In this document: positions 50,838 through 60,249 of the stretch, one piece after another
How the letters are laid out: each line of letters begins with the position of its first letter
Numbering within the stretch: the first letter of the stretch is position 1
Source of the DNA: Thioalkalivibrio nitratireducens DSM 14787
GTDB lineage: Bacteria > Pseudomonadota > Gammaproteobacteria > Ectothiorhodospirales > Ectothiorhodospiraceae
DNA: 64,000 nucleotides
Direction: 5' to 3'
NCBI RefSeq assembly: GCF_000321415.2
Contig: NC_019902.2
Coordinates: 1,860,001-1,924,000 of the forward strand
Notes under the pieces: generated by a model
Told to the model about the DNA's origin: nothing
The model's database searches: none
The model's input: the letters and a program-made list of their open reading frames with translations, nothing else
Made by a program: the position numbers and the translations under genes

Positions 50838-51007
50838 GCACCCGGCGCTCCCCTCTTGCACGAAAACCCTCCGACCGGATTGCGTACACTACCCCGACCA
50901 CCCCGGCACAGGCGCTGCCCGCGCCGCGCGGGACGTTCCCGCCCGCAGCCGCCGCTTCGGCGCGCTACACTATCACAGCAACGACCCACAATTCGGCGGA
51001 ACCCGTC

Positions 51008-51997
51008 ATGTCCTCAACTCCCCTTCGCTGTGCCGTGATCGGCGTCGGCCACCTCGGCCGGTGGCACGCGGCGAAATATGCCCTGCTGCCCGAGACCGAA
51101 CTGGTCGCGGTCGCCGACAGCAATGCCGAAACCGCACAGCGCGTCGCCGCCGAGCACGGCTGCGCAGCGGTGCTGGACCACCGCGAGTTGCTCGGGCGCG
51201 TCGACGCGGTCAGCATCGCCGCGCCGACCACGCTGCATTATCCGATCGCGCGCGACTTCATCGATGCCGGCTGCCACGTGCTCGTGGAGAAACCGATCAC
51301 GACCACCGTCGAGGAAGCCGATGCGCTGAACCTTCTGGCCAATCAGCACGGCGTGGTGCTGCAGGTGGGGCATCTGGAGCGGTTCAATGCGGCACTGCGC
51401 CGGCTGCTCGAGACACCGCTGAACCCGCGGTTCATCGAATCCCACCGGCTTGCGCCGTTCAAGCCGAGGGCGACCGACGTGTCCGTCGTGCTCGACTTGA
51501 TGATCCACGACATCGACATCGTGCTCGATCTCGTGAATGCCCCGCTGATCGACCTGCGTGCATCCGGCGCACAAATCCTCACCAGCGACATCGACATCGT
51601 GAACGCACGCCTGGAGTTCGCCAACGGCTGCGTCGCCAACCTGACCTCCAGCCGCGTGAGCACCAAGTCCGAACGCCGGATGCGCATCTTCCAGCCCCAT
51701 GGCTATGCGTCGATCGACTTCCAGAACCGGATCCTGTCGCTGCATCATCTCGGCGACGAAGATCCGGAGATCGGCGTACCCGAGATTCTTTCCGAGGAAC
51801 TGGCGTTCGACGATGCCGACGCACTGCTGGCGGAGATCCGCGCGTTCGTCGCCGCCATTCGCGGCGAGCAGCCGGTGGTCGTCGGTGGCCGGGCCGGGCA
51901 GCGTGCACTGGAGGCCGCGATCCGGATCACCGACCTCGTCTATTCCAATCTGAACGTGATGACCCGGGACGAAAAACGCCCCCAGGGAGGAGGATAG
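51008..51997 (+). CDS. gnnA: UDP-GlcNAc 3-dehydrogenase-like oxidoreductase GnnA
   Basis: The product has 329 residues of the Gfo/Idh/MocA family: an N-terminal Rossmann motif GVGHLG (11-16), the VEKP catalytic loop near residue 97, and HDIDIV later with the conserved histidine. In Acidithiobacillus ferrooxidans, GnnA oxidises the 3-OH of UDP-GlcNAc and GnnB aminates it, so that LpxA builds lipid A with an amide at position 3. Here gene order gnnA-gnnB-lpxB strongly suggests the same pathway. The next gene starts two bases later. Confidence 0.85.
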   Translation: MSSTPLRCAVIGVGHLGRWHAAKYALLPETELVAVADSNAETAQRVAAEHGCAAVLDHRELLGRVDAVSIAAPTTLHYPIARDFIDAGCHVLVEKPITTTVEEADALNLLANQHGVVLQVGHLERFNAALRRLLETPLNPRFIESHRLAPFKPRATDVSVVLDLMIHDIDIVLDLVNAPLIDLRASGAQILTSDIDIVNARLEFANGCVANLTSSRVSTKSERRMRIFQPHGYASIDFQNRILSLHHLGDEDPEIGVPEILSEELAFDDADALLAEIRAFVAAIRGEQPVVVGGRAGQRALEAAIRITDLVYSNLNVMTRDEKRPQGGG

Positions 51998-51999
51998 CC

Positions 52000-53097
52000 A
52001 TGATCCCGATGGTGGATCTCCAACGGCAGTACCAGGCGCTTCGCGGCGAAATCGACGCGGCGATCGCCGAGGTACTCGAAAGCACCCGTTTCATCCTCGG
52101 CCCGAACGTGCAGGCGCTGGAATCGGAACTCGCGGAATACCTCGGCGTGCCCTATGCGGTGACCTGCGCGTCCGGAACCGATGCGCTGCACCTGGCGCTG
52201 CGGGCGGCCGACCTCGGCCCCGGCGACGAAATCATCACTACGCCGTTCACGTTTATCGCAACCGCCGAGGCGATCCGGTACGTGGGCGCGGAGCCGGTGT
52301 TCGTCGACATCGACCCGCGCAGCTTCAACCTCGACCCCGATGCCGTGGCCGCCGCGATCACCCCGCGCACGCGCGCAATCCTGCCGGTCCATCTGTTCGG
52401 GCAACCGGCGAACATGCCGGCGCTGACGCAGCTCGCGGAAGATCACCAGCTGCTGCTGATCGAGGACTGTGCACAGTCGTTCGGTGCCCGCGTCGACGGC
52501 ATCCAGACCGGCAGTGCCTCCGCGTTCGGCTGCTTCAGTTTCTTTCCCAGCAAGAATCTCGGCGCCTACGGCGACGGCGGCCTGATCACCACCGGCTACA
52601 CCCCGGCCGCCGAGCGCCTGCTGAAGCTGCGCAATCATGGTTCCAAGGTGCGCTACCACCACGACGAGATCGGCTACAACAGCCGTCTGGACGAAATCCA
52701 GGCGGCGATCCTGCGCGTGAAGCTGCGACACATCGACCGCTACAACGCCGAGCGGCGCCGCGTCGCCGCCCGCTATGCCCAGGCCCTCGCGGGACTGGAT
52801 CTCGAGATCCCCCACGAGGACGGGATCGGCGTCCACGTATATCACCAGTACACGGTACTGACCGATCGCCGCGACGCGATCATGGCCGCACTGCAGCAGG
52901 CCGACATCGGGCACGCGATCTATTACCCGATCCCACTGCATCGCCAGGCCGCGTTCGACGATCGCACCCGGCCGCCGCCCAGCCTTCCGGTTTCCGAGTC
53001 GGTGGCCGGACGCTGCCTGTCCCTGCCGGTCTTTCCGGAACTCGAGGATGCCCAGATCGACGCCATCGGCGAATGTATCCGCGCGGCACTCGCCTGA
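52000..53097 (+). CDS. gnnB: UDP-GlcNAc3N transaminase-like GnnB (DegT/DnrJ/EryC1 family)
   Basis: The product has 365 residues. It is a PLP-dependent sugar aminotransferase with SGTDALHLALRA for phosphate binding, EDCAQSFGA with the PLP-ring aspartate, and the Schiff-base lysine in FFPSKNLGAYGDGG near residue 185. ATG 52000 follows a strong GGGAGGAGG. Together with GnnA it is predicted to make UDP-GlcNAc3N for lipid A. The family also makes other amino sugars, so the assignment rests on the gnnA/lpxB context. Confidence 0.85.
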   Translation: MIPMVDLQRQYQALRGEIDAAIAEVLESTRFILGPNVQALESELAEYLGVPYAVTCASGTDALHLALRAADLGPGDEIITTPFTFIATAEAIRYVGAEPVFVDIDPRSFNLDPDAVAAAITPRTRAILPVHLFGQPANMPALTQLAEDHQLLLIEDCAQSFGARVDGIQTGSASAFGCFSFFPSKNLGAYGDGGLITTGYTPAAERLLKLRNHGSKVRYHHDEIGYNSRLDEIQAAILRVKLRHIDRYNAERRRVAARYAQALAGLDLEIPHEDGIGVHVYHQYTVLTDRRDAIMAALQQADIGHAIYYPIPLHRQAAFDDRTRPPPSLPVSESVAGRCLSLPVFPELEDAQIDAIGECIRAALA

Positions 53098-53162
53098 GGC
53101 CGAACACCCAGCCGTCCCGACGAGCAGGCCCCGCCGGGGGCCGGCCCATGCGGTGAACTAAG

Positions 53163-54323
53163 ATGACGCAGCCCCATGTCGTCGTCTGCGCCGGCGAAAC
53201 CTCCGGCGACAGTCTCGCCGCCGGCCTGATCCGGGCCCTGTCCGAACGGCGTTCGGACGTCGCCTTTTCCGGCATGGGCGGCGAGCAGATGCGTGCGGCG
53301 GGCGCGAACACGCTGATCGACGTGTCCGAACTCGCGGTGATGGGCCTCTGGGAAGTGCTGACGCAGTACGCGCGCCTGCGCCGGCTGCTGCGCCGGATGC
53401 AGCGCCATCTGGAGGAGACCCGCCCCCGACTGCTGGTGCTGGTCGACTACGTCGAATTCAATCTGCGCCTAGGCGAACACGCGCGCCGACTCGGCATCCC
53501 GGTGCTCTTCTACGTCAGCCCGCAGGTCTGGGCCTGGCGGCAGAAGCGCATCCACCGGATTCGGCGCTGCGTCGATGCGATGGCGGTGCTGTTCCCGTTC
53601 GAGGAAACCATCTACCGGGAGCAAGGAATCCCGGTGCGCTATGTCGGCAACCCGCTGGTCGACCGGGTACAACGCCCGCGGGTCGACCTGCGGGCGGAAT
53701 TGCAACTCGACCCGGCCACCCGCGTGGTCGGACTGCTGCCCGGCTCGCGCAGCGGCGAACTCCGGCGCCACTGGCCGGTGCTGGTGGCGACCGCCCGCTG
53801 TCTCCACCGGCTGCGTCCGGACCTGCACTTCGCAGTGCCGCTGGCCTCCGGCGTCGGCGTCGGGATCCTGCAATCGCTGGCCCCGTACCGCGATCTGCCC
53901 ATTTCGACGCTGGAAGGGAACGCACGGGCGCACCAGGTCATGGCAGCGAGCGAGCTGGTGCTGATCAGCTCCGGCACCGCGACCCTGGAGGCCGCGCTGC
54001 TGCGCACGCCGATGATCGTGATCTACCGCATGGCACCGCTGAGCTACGCGCTGTTCTCCCGGTTGATCCGGGTTCCGCACGTTGCGCTGGCGAACATCGT
54101 CGCCGGACGGCGCGTGGTTCCGGAGCGCCTGCAACGCGCGGCAAATCCCGAAGCGTTGTGCCGCGAAGCGCTCGACTGGCTCGACCACCCCGAGAAGCTC
54201 GCAGCCATCCGGGAATCGCTGGATCAGGTGCGGCAGCGGCTCGGCCCCGGCGGCGCCGACCGCAGAGTGGCCGAGACCGCGCTGGAAATGCTCGAGCGCG
54301 GCCGACTCGACGACCCACCCTGA
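53163..54323 (+). CDS. lpxB: Lipid-A-disaccharide synthase LpxB
   Basis: The product has 386 residues, a GT19 glycosyltransferase that joins UDP-diacyl-glucosamine and lipid X into the lipid A disaccharide. Typical elements are AGETSGDSLAAGL at the N-terminus, MGGEQMRAAG, YVSPQVWAWRQKRI, YVGNPLVD, LLPGSRSGEL and SGTATLEAAL. It is the third gene of the plus-strand run after gnnA-gnnB. lpxA, lpxD and fabZ, which usually sit just upstream, are absent from the window. Confidence 0.96.
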   Translation: MTQPHVVVCAGETSGDSLAAGLIRALSERRSDVAFSGMGGEQMRAAGANTLIDVSELAVMGLWEVLTQYARLRRLLRRMQRHLEETRPRLLVLVDYVEFNLRLGEHARRLGIPVLFYVSPQVWAWRQKRIHRIRRCVDAMAVLFPFEETIYREQGIPVRYVGNPLVDRVQRPRVDLRAELQLDPATRVVGLLPGSRSGELRRHWPVLVATARCLHRLRPDLHFAVPLASGVGVGILQSLAPYRDLPISTLEGNARAHQVMAASELVLISSGTATLEAALLRTPMIVIYRMAPLSYALFSRLIRVPHVALANIVAGRRVVPERLQRAANPEALCREALDWLDHPEKLAAIRESLDQVRQRLGPGGADRRVAETALEMLERGRLDDPP

Positions 54324-54421
54324 TCGTCAACCCGCCCCTGGACTCCGTGCACGCGCGATCGCGACGCACCAAGCGCGTCTTCCGCATGGCCCACTGGGAA
54401 CGGCCGTTACTGTGAAAAACC

Positions 54422-54500
54422 GCCACGGAAGGGCACGGAAATCACGGAAGATGAAACGGATCGGACCCTATGTCCGTGTCTGTCCGTAGCTTTCCGTGAC
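54422..54500 (-). repeat. CACGGAA palindromic intergenic repeat, copy C
   Basis: It is bounded by GCCACGGAA (54422-54430) and TTCCGTGAC (54492-54500). It aligns with the reverse complement of copy B (24901-24978), sharing the CACGGAAGATGAAACGGATC core and the TGTCCGTGTCTGTCCGT segment, so the two are inverted copies 30 kb apart. Confidence 0.85.
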
Positions 54501-54684
54501 TCGCCTTTTCGTCTTTCAGCGTGGCCGCTGGCCACAAAAGCCAGCGTAGCGTGAAAATCGTTGGCAATGCCCCCTCCCAGCGCACGCGCCGCAACGGAGG
54601 ACGGGGATCTTCATCGTCATGGGTCGCGCAGGCTCGCGCGTCGCTGGAAGCCGCAGGTGCTTCCCCCGCCGGGCCGAGGCCTGT

Positions 54685-54690
54685 TATGAT
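54685..54690 (+). promoter_or_regulatory. -10 element of the tRNA-Ala gene
   Basis: TATGAT ends nine bases before the first tRNA base, the spacing expected for a tRNA promoter. I could not identify a convincing -35 box in the GC-rich sequence upstream. Confidence 0.5.
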
Positions 54691-54699
54691 ATTCGGATC

Positions 54700-54775
<76 letters not shown>

Positions 54776-55104
54776 CCATTCCCATGCAAACAGGCGCCCC
54801 AATGCGCCTGTTTGCATTGGCGCTGCACGATGGCTTTCGCCGCAAGGCGCAACCTTCCTGCGACGGATCCATCCCTGGGCCGGGGCCCGCTTTCTATTGT
54901 GTCTGGCACCATGCACGCCTGTGCGATCGCATAGCGGCACTGCTGCGCGCGATTGACCCGTGCCGGTCTTTGCGCCAATCTGCGTATCCGTGTGCTTCCG
55001 GTTACCGGCCGGGTTCCGCCCGCCGCCGGCTTCCGGGGAGCGATACTCCTGCTGTCGACCCGCCGGCCCGCGGTCCGGCGATGCAACCAACGGTGGACCA
55101 TACG
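54776..55104. other. Intergenic stretch after tRNA
   Basis: It holds the tRNA terminator hairpin (54784-54817) and otherwise nothing I can assign before the DUF4197 gene. Confidence 0.65.
54784..54817 (+). terminator. Hairpin terminator after tRNA-Ala
   Basis: ATGCAAACAGGCGC and its exact reverse complement form a 14-bp perfect stem with a 6-base loop (CCCAAT). The 3' arm contains TTT but no long T-run follows, so termination efficiency is uncertain. Confidence 0.7.
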
Positions 55105-55896
55105 ATGAACGTTCGATACCGATTGGCCGGCGCCATCGCCCTGACCTGCGCGTTGGGCGCCCTTCCCTCCCTCGCCCTGGCACAGGCGCCCTGGGCGGAC
55201 CGCCTGAAGGGCACCCTTCCCGTCGTGCCGCCGGTCTCCGAACCCGCGACCGACGAGGCGGCACCCTCGGTGCCCGTCGGGGTGGAACACGAGACGCTCG
55301 CTGCCGGCCTGAAGGAGGCGCTGGCGATCGGCAGTCAACGGGCGGTCGAGACCGCATCCAAGACCGACGGATACCTCGGCAACCCGGCCATCCGGATCCC
55401 GATGCCCGGTCTCCTCGGAGATGCCAGCAGCATGTTGCGCGGCATCGGGCTGGGCCGGCAGGTGGACGCCTTCGAGAAGAGCATGAACCGCGCTGCCGAG
55501 AAAGCGGCCCCAAAGGCGGCCGGGATTCTCGTCGACGCCGTGCGCGAGATGACCATCGACGATGCCCGCTCGATCCTCGTCGGCTCTCCGGATGGCGCGA
55601 CCCGATTCCTGCGCCGGCGCGCAGGCGACCCGATCGCCGATGAATTCCGCCCGATCATTGCCGAATCGATGCAGGAACAGGGCGTCACCGCCGCATTCAC
55701 CGCGTTATCGGAACAGGCGAAGCAGCGGCTGCCAGCGCTCGAGACCGCCGATGCGCTGGACCTGCCGGACTACGTCACCCGCAAGTCGGTAGACGGCCTG
55801 TTCGTGCTGCTGGCCGAGGAAGAGAAGAAGATCCGCGCAGATCCTGCCGCACGCACCACCGACCTGCTGCGCGAGGTCTTCGGCGGCTCCGACTGA
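55105..55896 (+). CDS. DUF4197 periplasmic protein
   Basis: The product has 263 residues. A signal peptide (about 1-24, ending ALAQA) is followed by the DUF4197 domain with its typical ALKEALAIGSQRAVE start and NPAIRIPMPG segment, then an all-helical region and DYVTRKSVDGLFVLLAEEE near the C-terminus. ATG 55105 has GGTGG nine bases upstream; ATG 55081 is an alternative. Function is unknown. It is convergent with the WbpM-like gene. Confidence 0.88.
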   Translation: MNVRYRLAGAIALTCALGALPSLALAQAPWADRLKGTLPVVPPVSEPATDEAAPSVPVGVEHETLAAGLKEALAIGSQRAVETASKTDGYLGNPAIRIPMPGLLGDASSMLRGIGLGRQVDAFEKSMNRAAEKAAPKAAGILVDAVREMTIDDARSILVGSPDGATRFLRRRAGDPIADEFRPIIAESMQEQGVTAAFTALSEQAKQRLPALETADALDLPDYVTRKSVDGLFVLLAEEEKKIRADPAARTTDLLREVFGGSD

Positions 55897-56024
55897 TTCG
55901 GTCGTCCCAGCGGCCGCCGTACGGTCCCGGCCGTCCTCGGCACGCCTCGCCGAACGCCGGAAGGCAGCCGCAACGCCCACCCGCATCACGGCCCGGGCTG
56001 TTGCGGCGGGCCTCGAACCGCCGC

Positions 56025-57974
56025 TCAGTGCGATCTCTCGGTTCCCCCGACCACCTTCAATGCGACCGTGGCGGGCTCAGCCGGCCGAAACTCCGGCGTC
56101 GGCACAGCGGCCGGCTGTGCCGGCCGGAACTCCGGAACGAGCTCCTTCAGCAGCCCCTGCACCCTCGGCTCATCGTGTCCGGCGCAGGCCCGCTGTAGCG
56201 AGCCGAGCCGGGGTACCAGCCATTGTGCGCTGACCTTGCGCGCCTCGGCCCGCAGGATCTTCGGGTGCGAGGTACCCACCGGGTTCTCGTGTTCATGGAA
56301 CAGCTCCTCGTGCAGCTTCTCGCCGGGCCGCAATCCGATGAAGGCCACGTCGATGTCGCGCCCCGGCTCGTGCCCGGACAACCGGATCATCTCTTCGGCC
56401 AGATCCCGGATTCGTATCGGCTTCCCCATATCCAGCACGAACACCTCGCCGGCGGCGCCCATCGAAGCCGCCTGCAGGATCAGGCTGACCGCTTCCGGAA
56501 TGGTCATGAAATAGCGGGTGATGTCCGGGTGCGTGACCGTGACCGGCCCGCCCTCCGCGATCTGCCGGCGGAACAGGGGTACCACTGACCCGGCGGATCC
56601 CATCACGTTGCCGAAGCGTGTGACCATAAACGCAGTGCCGTCCGCTTCGCCCACGCTCTGGCAATAGAGCTCCGCGACGCGCTTGCTCGCACCCATCACG
56701 TTGGTCGGGCGCACCGCCTTGTCAGTGGACACGAGCACGAACTTCTCGCAACCGTGCGTCGCCGCGAGATCCGCCACCATGCGCGTGCCCAGCACGTTGA
56801 CCTTCACGCCCTCGACCGCGTTGTCCTCGAGCAGCGGCACGTGCTTGTACGCTGCGGCGTGCAGCACGATATCGGGCCGGAACGACGCAAAGACCTCCCG
56901 CATCCGCACTGCGTCGGTGACATCCCCCAGCACCGGTGTGAAATCGACCGGCGAAGGCAGGCGCTGCATGTCCCGTTCGATCGAGTACAGCCCGTACTCG
57001 GCGTGATCGAGCATGACAACGCGCTCGGGCCCGTACTGCGCCACCTGGCGGCACAGCTCGGACCCGATCGACCCCCCGGCGCCGGTCACCAGCACCCGCT
57101 TCCCTTCCAGGAAAGCGTGCAGCCCGGCGTCGTCCAGCGTAATGACCTCCCGACCGAGCAGGTCGTCGATCTCGACCTCGCGCAGGCGCGAAACCTCGAC
57201 CCGTCCGTCCGCGAGTTCGCGCAGCGACGGCAGCGTCACACAGGCCACGCCCTCGTGCGCCGCCACGTCCACGATGCGGCGCATCAGCCGAGCGTCGGCC
57301 GTGGGCATCGCAATCAGCACCATCTCGACATCGAGCTCGCGCAGCAGGCGGTCGAGTTCCCCCACCGAACCGAGCACCGGCACTCCGTGGAGATCACGGC
57401 CGAGCTTGCGGGGATCGTCGTCCAGAAACCCGACGGGAAGGTACTCCCGCGACTTGATCAACTCACGCACCAGCAGATCGCCAGACCAGCCCGCCCCCAC
57501 GATCAAGGCGCGGCGCCGGCTACCCTTCGGCTGGAAATGATCCTTGAACCAGCGGTAGAACAGCCGCGGCGCGGTCAAACCCATCGTCAGGAACACCGGA
57601 TACACCAGTAGCACCGCTCTCGGCACGTCCCCGACTCGGCGCAGCAGGAACAGCAGCAGGATCGTCGTCGCCGCCCCCACCCAGACGGCGCGCAGGATTC
57701 GCATCAGGTCGGGCACCGACGCGAACCGCCAGATCCCCCGGTACAAACCGAAATACATATAGGCCACCGCCTGCACCGGAAGGCTCAACGCGAGCAGCAG
57801 CAAGAACATGCCCAGGAAATCGCCACCGAAGAACTGGAAATCCAGGCGCACCATGAAGGCCAGCAGCAGCGCCAGTGGCACCCATGCCAGATCGTGCAGG
57901 AACGCGGCCCATCGGTTCAGCACCAACGGCAAGATGTGAAAGCCCAAGGGTCTACCCCCACCCGCGCCAGTCAC
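56025..57974 (-). CDS. WbpM/CapD-like NDP-sugar 4,6-dehydratase, membrane-bound
   Basis: The product has 649 residues: four membrane helices (about 20-140), an N-terminal Rossmann-like domain (VGAGWSGDLL), and a C-terminal SDR domain with VTGAGGSIGSEL. The catalytic motif is STDKAVRPTNVMGASKR, where Met replaces the usual YxxxK tyrosine, as in FlaA1/WbpM-type UDP-GlcNAc 4,6-dehydratases. It supplies 6-deoxy amino sugars for O-antigen or capsule. The start (GTG 57974) overlaps the transferase gene by 23 bases and is uncertain. Confidence 0.9.
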   Translation of the reverse strand: MTGAGGGRPLGFHILPLVLNRWAAFLHDLAWVPLALLLAFMVRLDFQFFGGDFLGMFLLLLALSLPVQAVAYMYFGLYRGIWRFASVPDLMRILRAVWVGAATTILLLFLLRRVGDVPRAVLLVYPVFLTMGLTAPRLFYRWFKDHFQPKGSRRRALIVGAGWSGDLLVRELIKSREYLPVGFLDDDPRKLGRDLHGVPVLGSVGELDRLLRELDVEMVLIAMPTADARLMRRIVDVAAHEGVACVTLPSLRELADGRVEVSRLREVEIDDLLGREVITLDDAGLHAFLEGKRVLVTGAGGSIGSELCRQVAQYGPERVVMLDHAEYGLYSIERDMQRLPSPVDFTPVLGDVTDAVRMREVFASFRPDIVLHAAAYKHVPLLEDNAVEGVKVNVLGTRMVADLAATHGCEKFVLVSTDKAVRPTNVMGASKRVAELYCQSVGEADGTAFMVTRFGNVMGSAGSVVPLFRRQIAEGGPVTVTHPDITRYFMTIPEAVSLILQAASMGAAGEVFVLDMGKPIRIRDLAEEMIRLSGHEPGRDIDVAFIGLRPGEKLHEELFHEHENPVGTSHPKILRAEARKVSAQWLVPRLGSLQRACAGHDEPRVQGLLKELVPEFRPAQPAAVPTPEFRPAEPATVALKVVGGTERSH

Positions 57975-58971
57975 GGCGCCATACCCAAAATAGAATTATG
58001 CCATAAACCCCTGTCCAGACGAGTAAAGCGCCCGCCTGGACACCTGCCTTCGCGTCCAGTAGCGCCAGGGCCGAAAGGCCCGCGGCGGCCATCAGCAGGT
58101 ACTCGGCCAGCACGGTACGCCGATGCGTCCAGCCCGAGCGCACCAGCCGCTGGTACGCATGCTGGCGGTGCGGCTGCCATACGCGCTCGCCCGACACGGC
58201 CCGCGCCGCGAGGGTCACCGTGGCGTCGACGATGAACGGCGAAAAGATCAGCACTCCGGTCCACAGCGGGAAGATCCCGTCGCGCTCCGCCCACAGCATC
58301 AGGGCCGCAGCCAACAGGCCCAGCGTGGAGGCCCCGGTATCGCCCATGAAGATCCGCGCCGGCGGAAAATTGAACCAGAGGAAGCCGGCGGCCGCGAGGG
58401 CCACGCAAAGGCTGGCCAGCGCGAACCCATCGGCGCCCGCGTTCCAACCGAGCCAGGCCATGAAGCCGAAGCCGATCGCGGCCATGCCCCCGGCGAAACC
58501 GTCCATCCCGTCCATGAAATTGTAGAGATTGACCATCCAGACCACGAACAAAGTGCCCAGAATCGCCAGCGCCCAGCCCGCCGGGATCCAGATCCAGCCC
58601 GGAAAGGTCAGGGACTCCGGGAACAATCCCGCGAACAGCAGTACGAGGGCCGCAAGCCCGTGGGCCGCCAGCCGCGGCCCGACCCCGACGCCGCGCCGGT
58701 CGTCGAGCAGCGAGGCGAACGCCACCAGGGCCGCTGCCGCGGCGATCCAACCCAGCCATGCCGGCAGAACCCGGAACGCGGCCAGTACCGCCCAACCGGC
58801 CAGGAGCCCGCCCAATATCGCCAGCCCCCCCGTGCGCGGCACCGGACACTGGTGCAGCGAGCGCTCGTTGGGATGATCCATCCACTGCAGCCGCGCGCCG
58901 GGGCTCGCCAGGTAGGCGGTGCCCCCGGCCGAGAGTCCGAGACTGAGCGCAACGGCTAGCAAGCCTTCCAT
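57952..58971 (-). CDS. Undecaprenyl-phosphate sugar-phosphate transferase (WecA/WbpL/MraY family)
   Basis: The product has 339 residues and about 10-11 membrane helices. Family motifs are visible: LDDRRG (Mg/Asp site), NLYNFMDGMDGFAGG (catalytic DGxDG), FMGDTGAST, and HRQHAYQRL (C-terminal His motif). It starts O-antigen or polysaccharide synthesis by placing the first sugar phosphate on undecaprenyl phosphate. ATG 58971 begins the first helix. It is upstream of and overlaps the WbpM-like gene, the wbpL-wbpM pairing of Pseudomonas O-antigen loci. The sugar specificity is not clear. Confidence 0.88.
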   Translation of the reverse strand: MEGLLAVALSLGLSAGGTAYLASPGARLQWMDHPNERSLHQCPVPRTGGLAILGGLLAGWAVLAAFRVLPAWLGWIAAAAALVAFASLLDDRRGVGVGPRLAAHGLAALVLLFAGLFPESLTFPGWIWIPAGWALAILGTLFVVWMVNLYNFMDGMDGFAGGMAAIGFGFMAWLGWNAGADGFALASLCVALAAAGFLWFNFPPARIFMGDTGASTLGLLAAALMLWAERDGIFPLWTGVLIFSPFIVDATVTLAARAVSGERVWQPHRQHAYQRLVRSGWTHRRTVLAEYLLMAAAGLSALALLDAKAGVQAGALLVWTGVYGIILFWVWRRDWRGWG

Positions 58972-59204
58972 GGGCGCCCAGTGTACACCGAGGGGTACCC
59001 CGACCGACGGCGAGGCCGCCGCAGGCCCTCCGTCCGCGCCGGCCGGGGCCCGCCGTGGCGACGATGGTAAGATCGGCCGATGTTCGAAGCAGCCACCTCG
59101 GGCCGCACGCAGCGCCGCGACTCGACGGAAAACCCGCCCGACCGGAGCCCACGCGGGGACACCCGCCGCCTTCCGTACCGAGGCCGCCGGAGCCTGGCGG
59201 CCGG

Positions 59205-60197
59205 ATGAGTGCGCCGCGCATCGGTGTGGTGATCGTGCACTGGAACTCCCCGGAGCTCCTGGATACCTGCCTGAGCCATCTCGCCGCACAGACCCTCCAG
59301 CCCGCCCGAACCGTCGTGGTCGACAATGCCAGCAGGGATTTCGACGCTGCCGCGCGGCGCCGGGCCTTTCCCGGGGTCACCTTCGTTATGCTCGACGAGA
59401 ACCTGGGCTTCGCGGGAGGTGCGAACCGCGGCGCCCGGGAACTCGGCGACTGCGACTGGCTGGCCTTTCTGAACCCCGATGCGTTCCCAGAAACCGGCTG
59501 GCTCGAGGCCCTGGCAGCGGCGGCCCTGGCGCACCCCGGTGCAGCCTCTTTCGCCAGCTGCATGCTGAAAGTGACGCCCGCCGACCGATTCGACGGCACC
59601 GGCGACGTCTACCACCTGAGCGGGCGCGTCTGGCGCCGTGCCGAGGGCTGTTCGGTGGACCCGGCCGACGCCGGCGACGGCGAAGTTTTTTCGGCCTGCG
59701 CCGGGGCCGGGATGTATCGCAGGGACGCGTTCGAGTCCACAGGCGGATTCGACGAGCACTTTTTCTGCTACCTCGAGGATGTCGACCTCGGGTTTCGGCT
59801 GCGCCTGGCCGGCTTCCGCTGCGTATACGCCCCGGCCGCCCGCGTGCGCCATATCGGTTCGGCGGTCACCGGGCGGCACTCGGATTTCTCCATCTATCAC
59901 GGCCACCGTAACCTGGTCTGGACCTTCGTCCGCAACATGCCCGCGATCCTGTTCTGGCCGCTGCTTCCCGGACACCTGCTGCTGAACCTGGCAACCATCG
60001 TGCTGTTCACCGTGCGCGGTCGCGCAGCGGTGATCGGGCGCGCCAAGCGCGATGCGCTGCGCGCTCTGCCGCGGGTCTGGCGGGAGCGCGGCCGCATCCA
60101 GCGCCAGCGCCGAACCGGCAGCGCTGCCATCTGGCAGGCGCTCGACAAGGGGCGGCCCTGGCCGCGCTGCCGCCCTGGCCCCACCGGGAAACGCTAG
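59205..60197 (+). CDS. Glycosyltransferase family 2
   Basis: The product has 330 residues. GT-A fold motifs: VVIVHWNSPE at the N-terminus, VVDNAS, ENLGFAGGANRG, then FLNPDAF as the DxD-like site and CYLEDVDLGFRLRLAG with the catalytic base region. A hydrophobic C-terminal segment (about 245-275) suggests membrane association. It resembles rhamnosyltransferase-type enzymes of polysaccharide synthesis. ATG 59205 starts right at the fold; the frame is open earlier to 59055. The substrate is not known. Confidence 0.88.
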   Translation: MSAPRIGVVIVHWNSPELLDTCLSHLAAQTLQPARTVVVDNASRDFDAAARRRAFPGVTFVMLDENLGFAGGANRGARELGDCDWLAFLNPDAFPETGWLEALAAAALAHPGAASFASCMLKVTPADRFDGTGDVYHLSGRVWRRAEGCSVDPADAGDGEVFSACAGAGMYRRDAFESTGGFDEHFFCYLEDVDLGFRLRLAGFRCVYAPAARVRHIGSAVTGRHSDFSIYHGHRNLVWTFVRNMPAILFWPLLPGHLLLNLATIVLFTVRGRAAVIGRAKRDALRALPRVWRERGRIQRQRRTGSAAIWQALDKGRPWPRCRPGPTGKR

Positions 60198-60212
60198 CGG
60201 GCCAGGCCCGCT
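60196..60212. terminator. Possible bidirectional terminator hairpin
   Basis: AGCGGGCC and GGCCCGCT are separated by one base, giving at least a 6-bp GC stem between two convergent genes (GT2 and the epimerase-like gene). There is no T-run, so this is a weak call. Confidence 0.25.
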
Positions 60213-60249
60213 TGCGCGCGGCGGGCTCGGCAACCATCGTGCCGGCGCA

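Larger units (their letters stand above)
54324..54699. other. Intergenic stretch with CACGGAA repeat and tRNA promoter
   Basis: No gene is supported between lpxB and the tRNA. It holds the CACGGAA element 54422-54500, a segment (54551-54619) similar to 62379-62440, and a TATGAT -10 box ahead of the tRNA. Confidence 0.7.

Noticed and set aside
53122-53142. GGCCCC-GCCG-GGGGCC hairpin after gnnB as terminator
   Set aside because: No T-run; the lpxB gene follows in the same operon, so termination is not expected.
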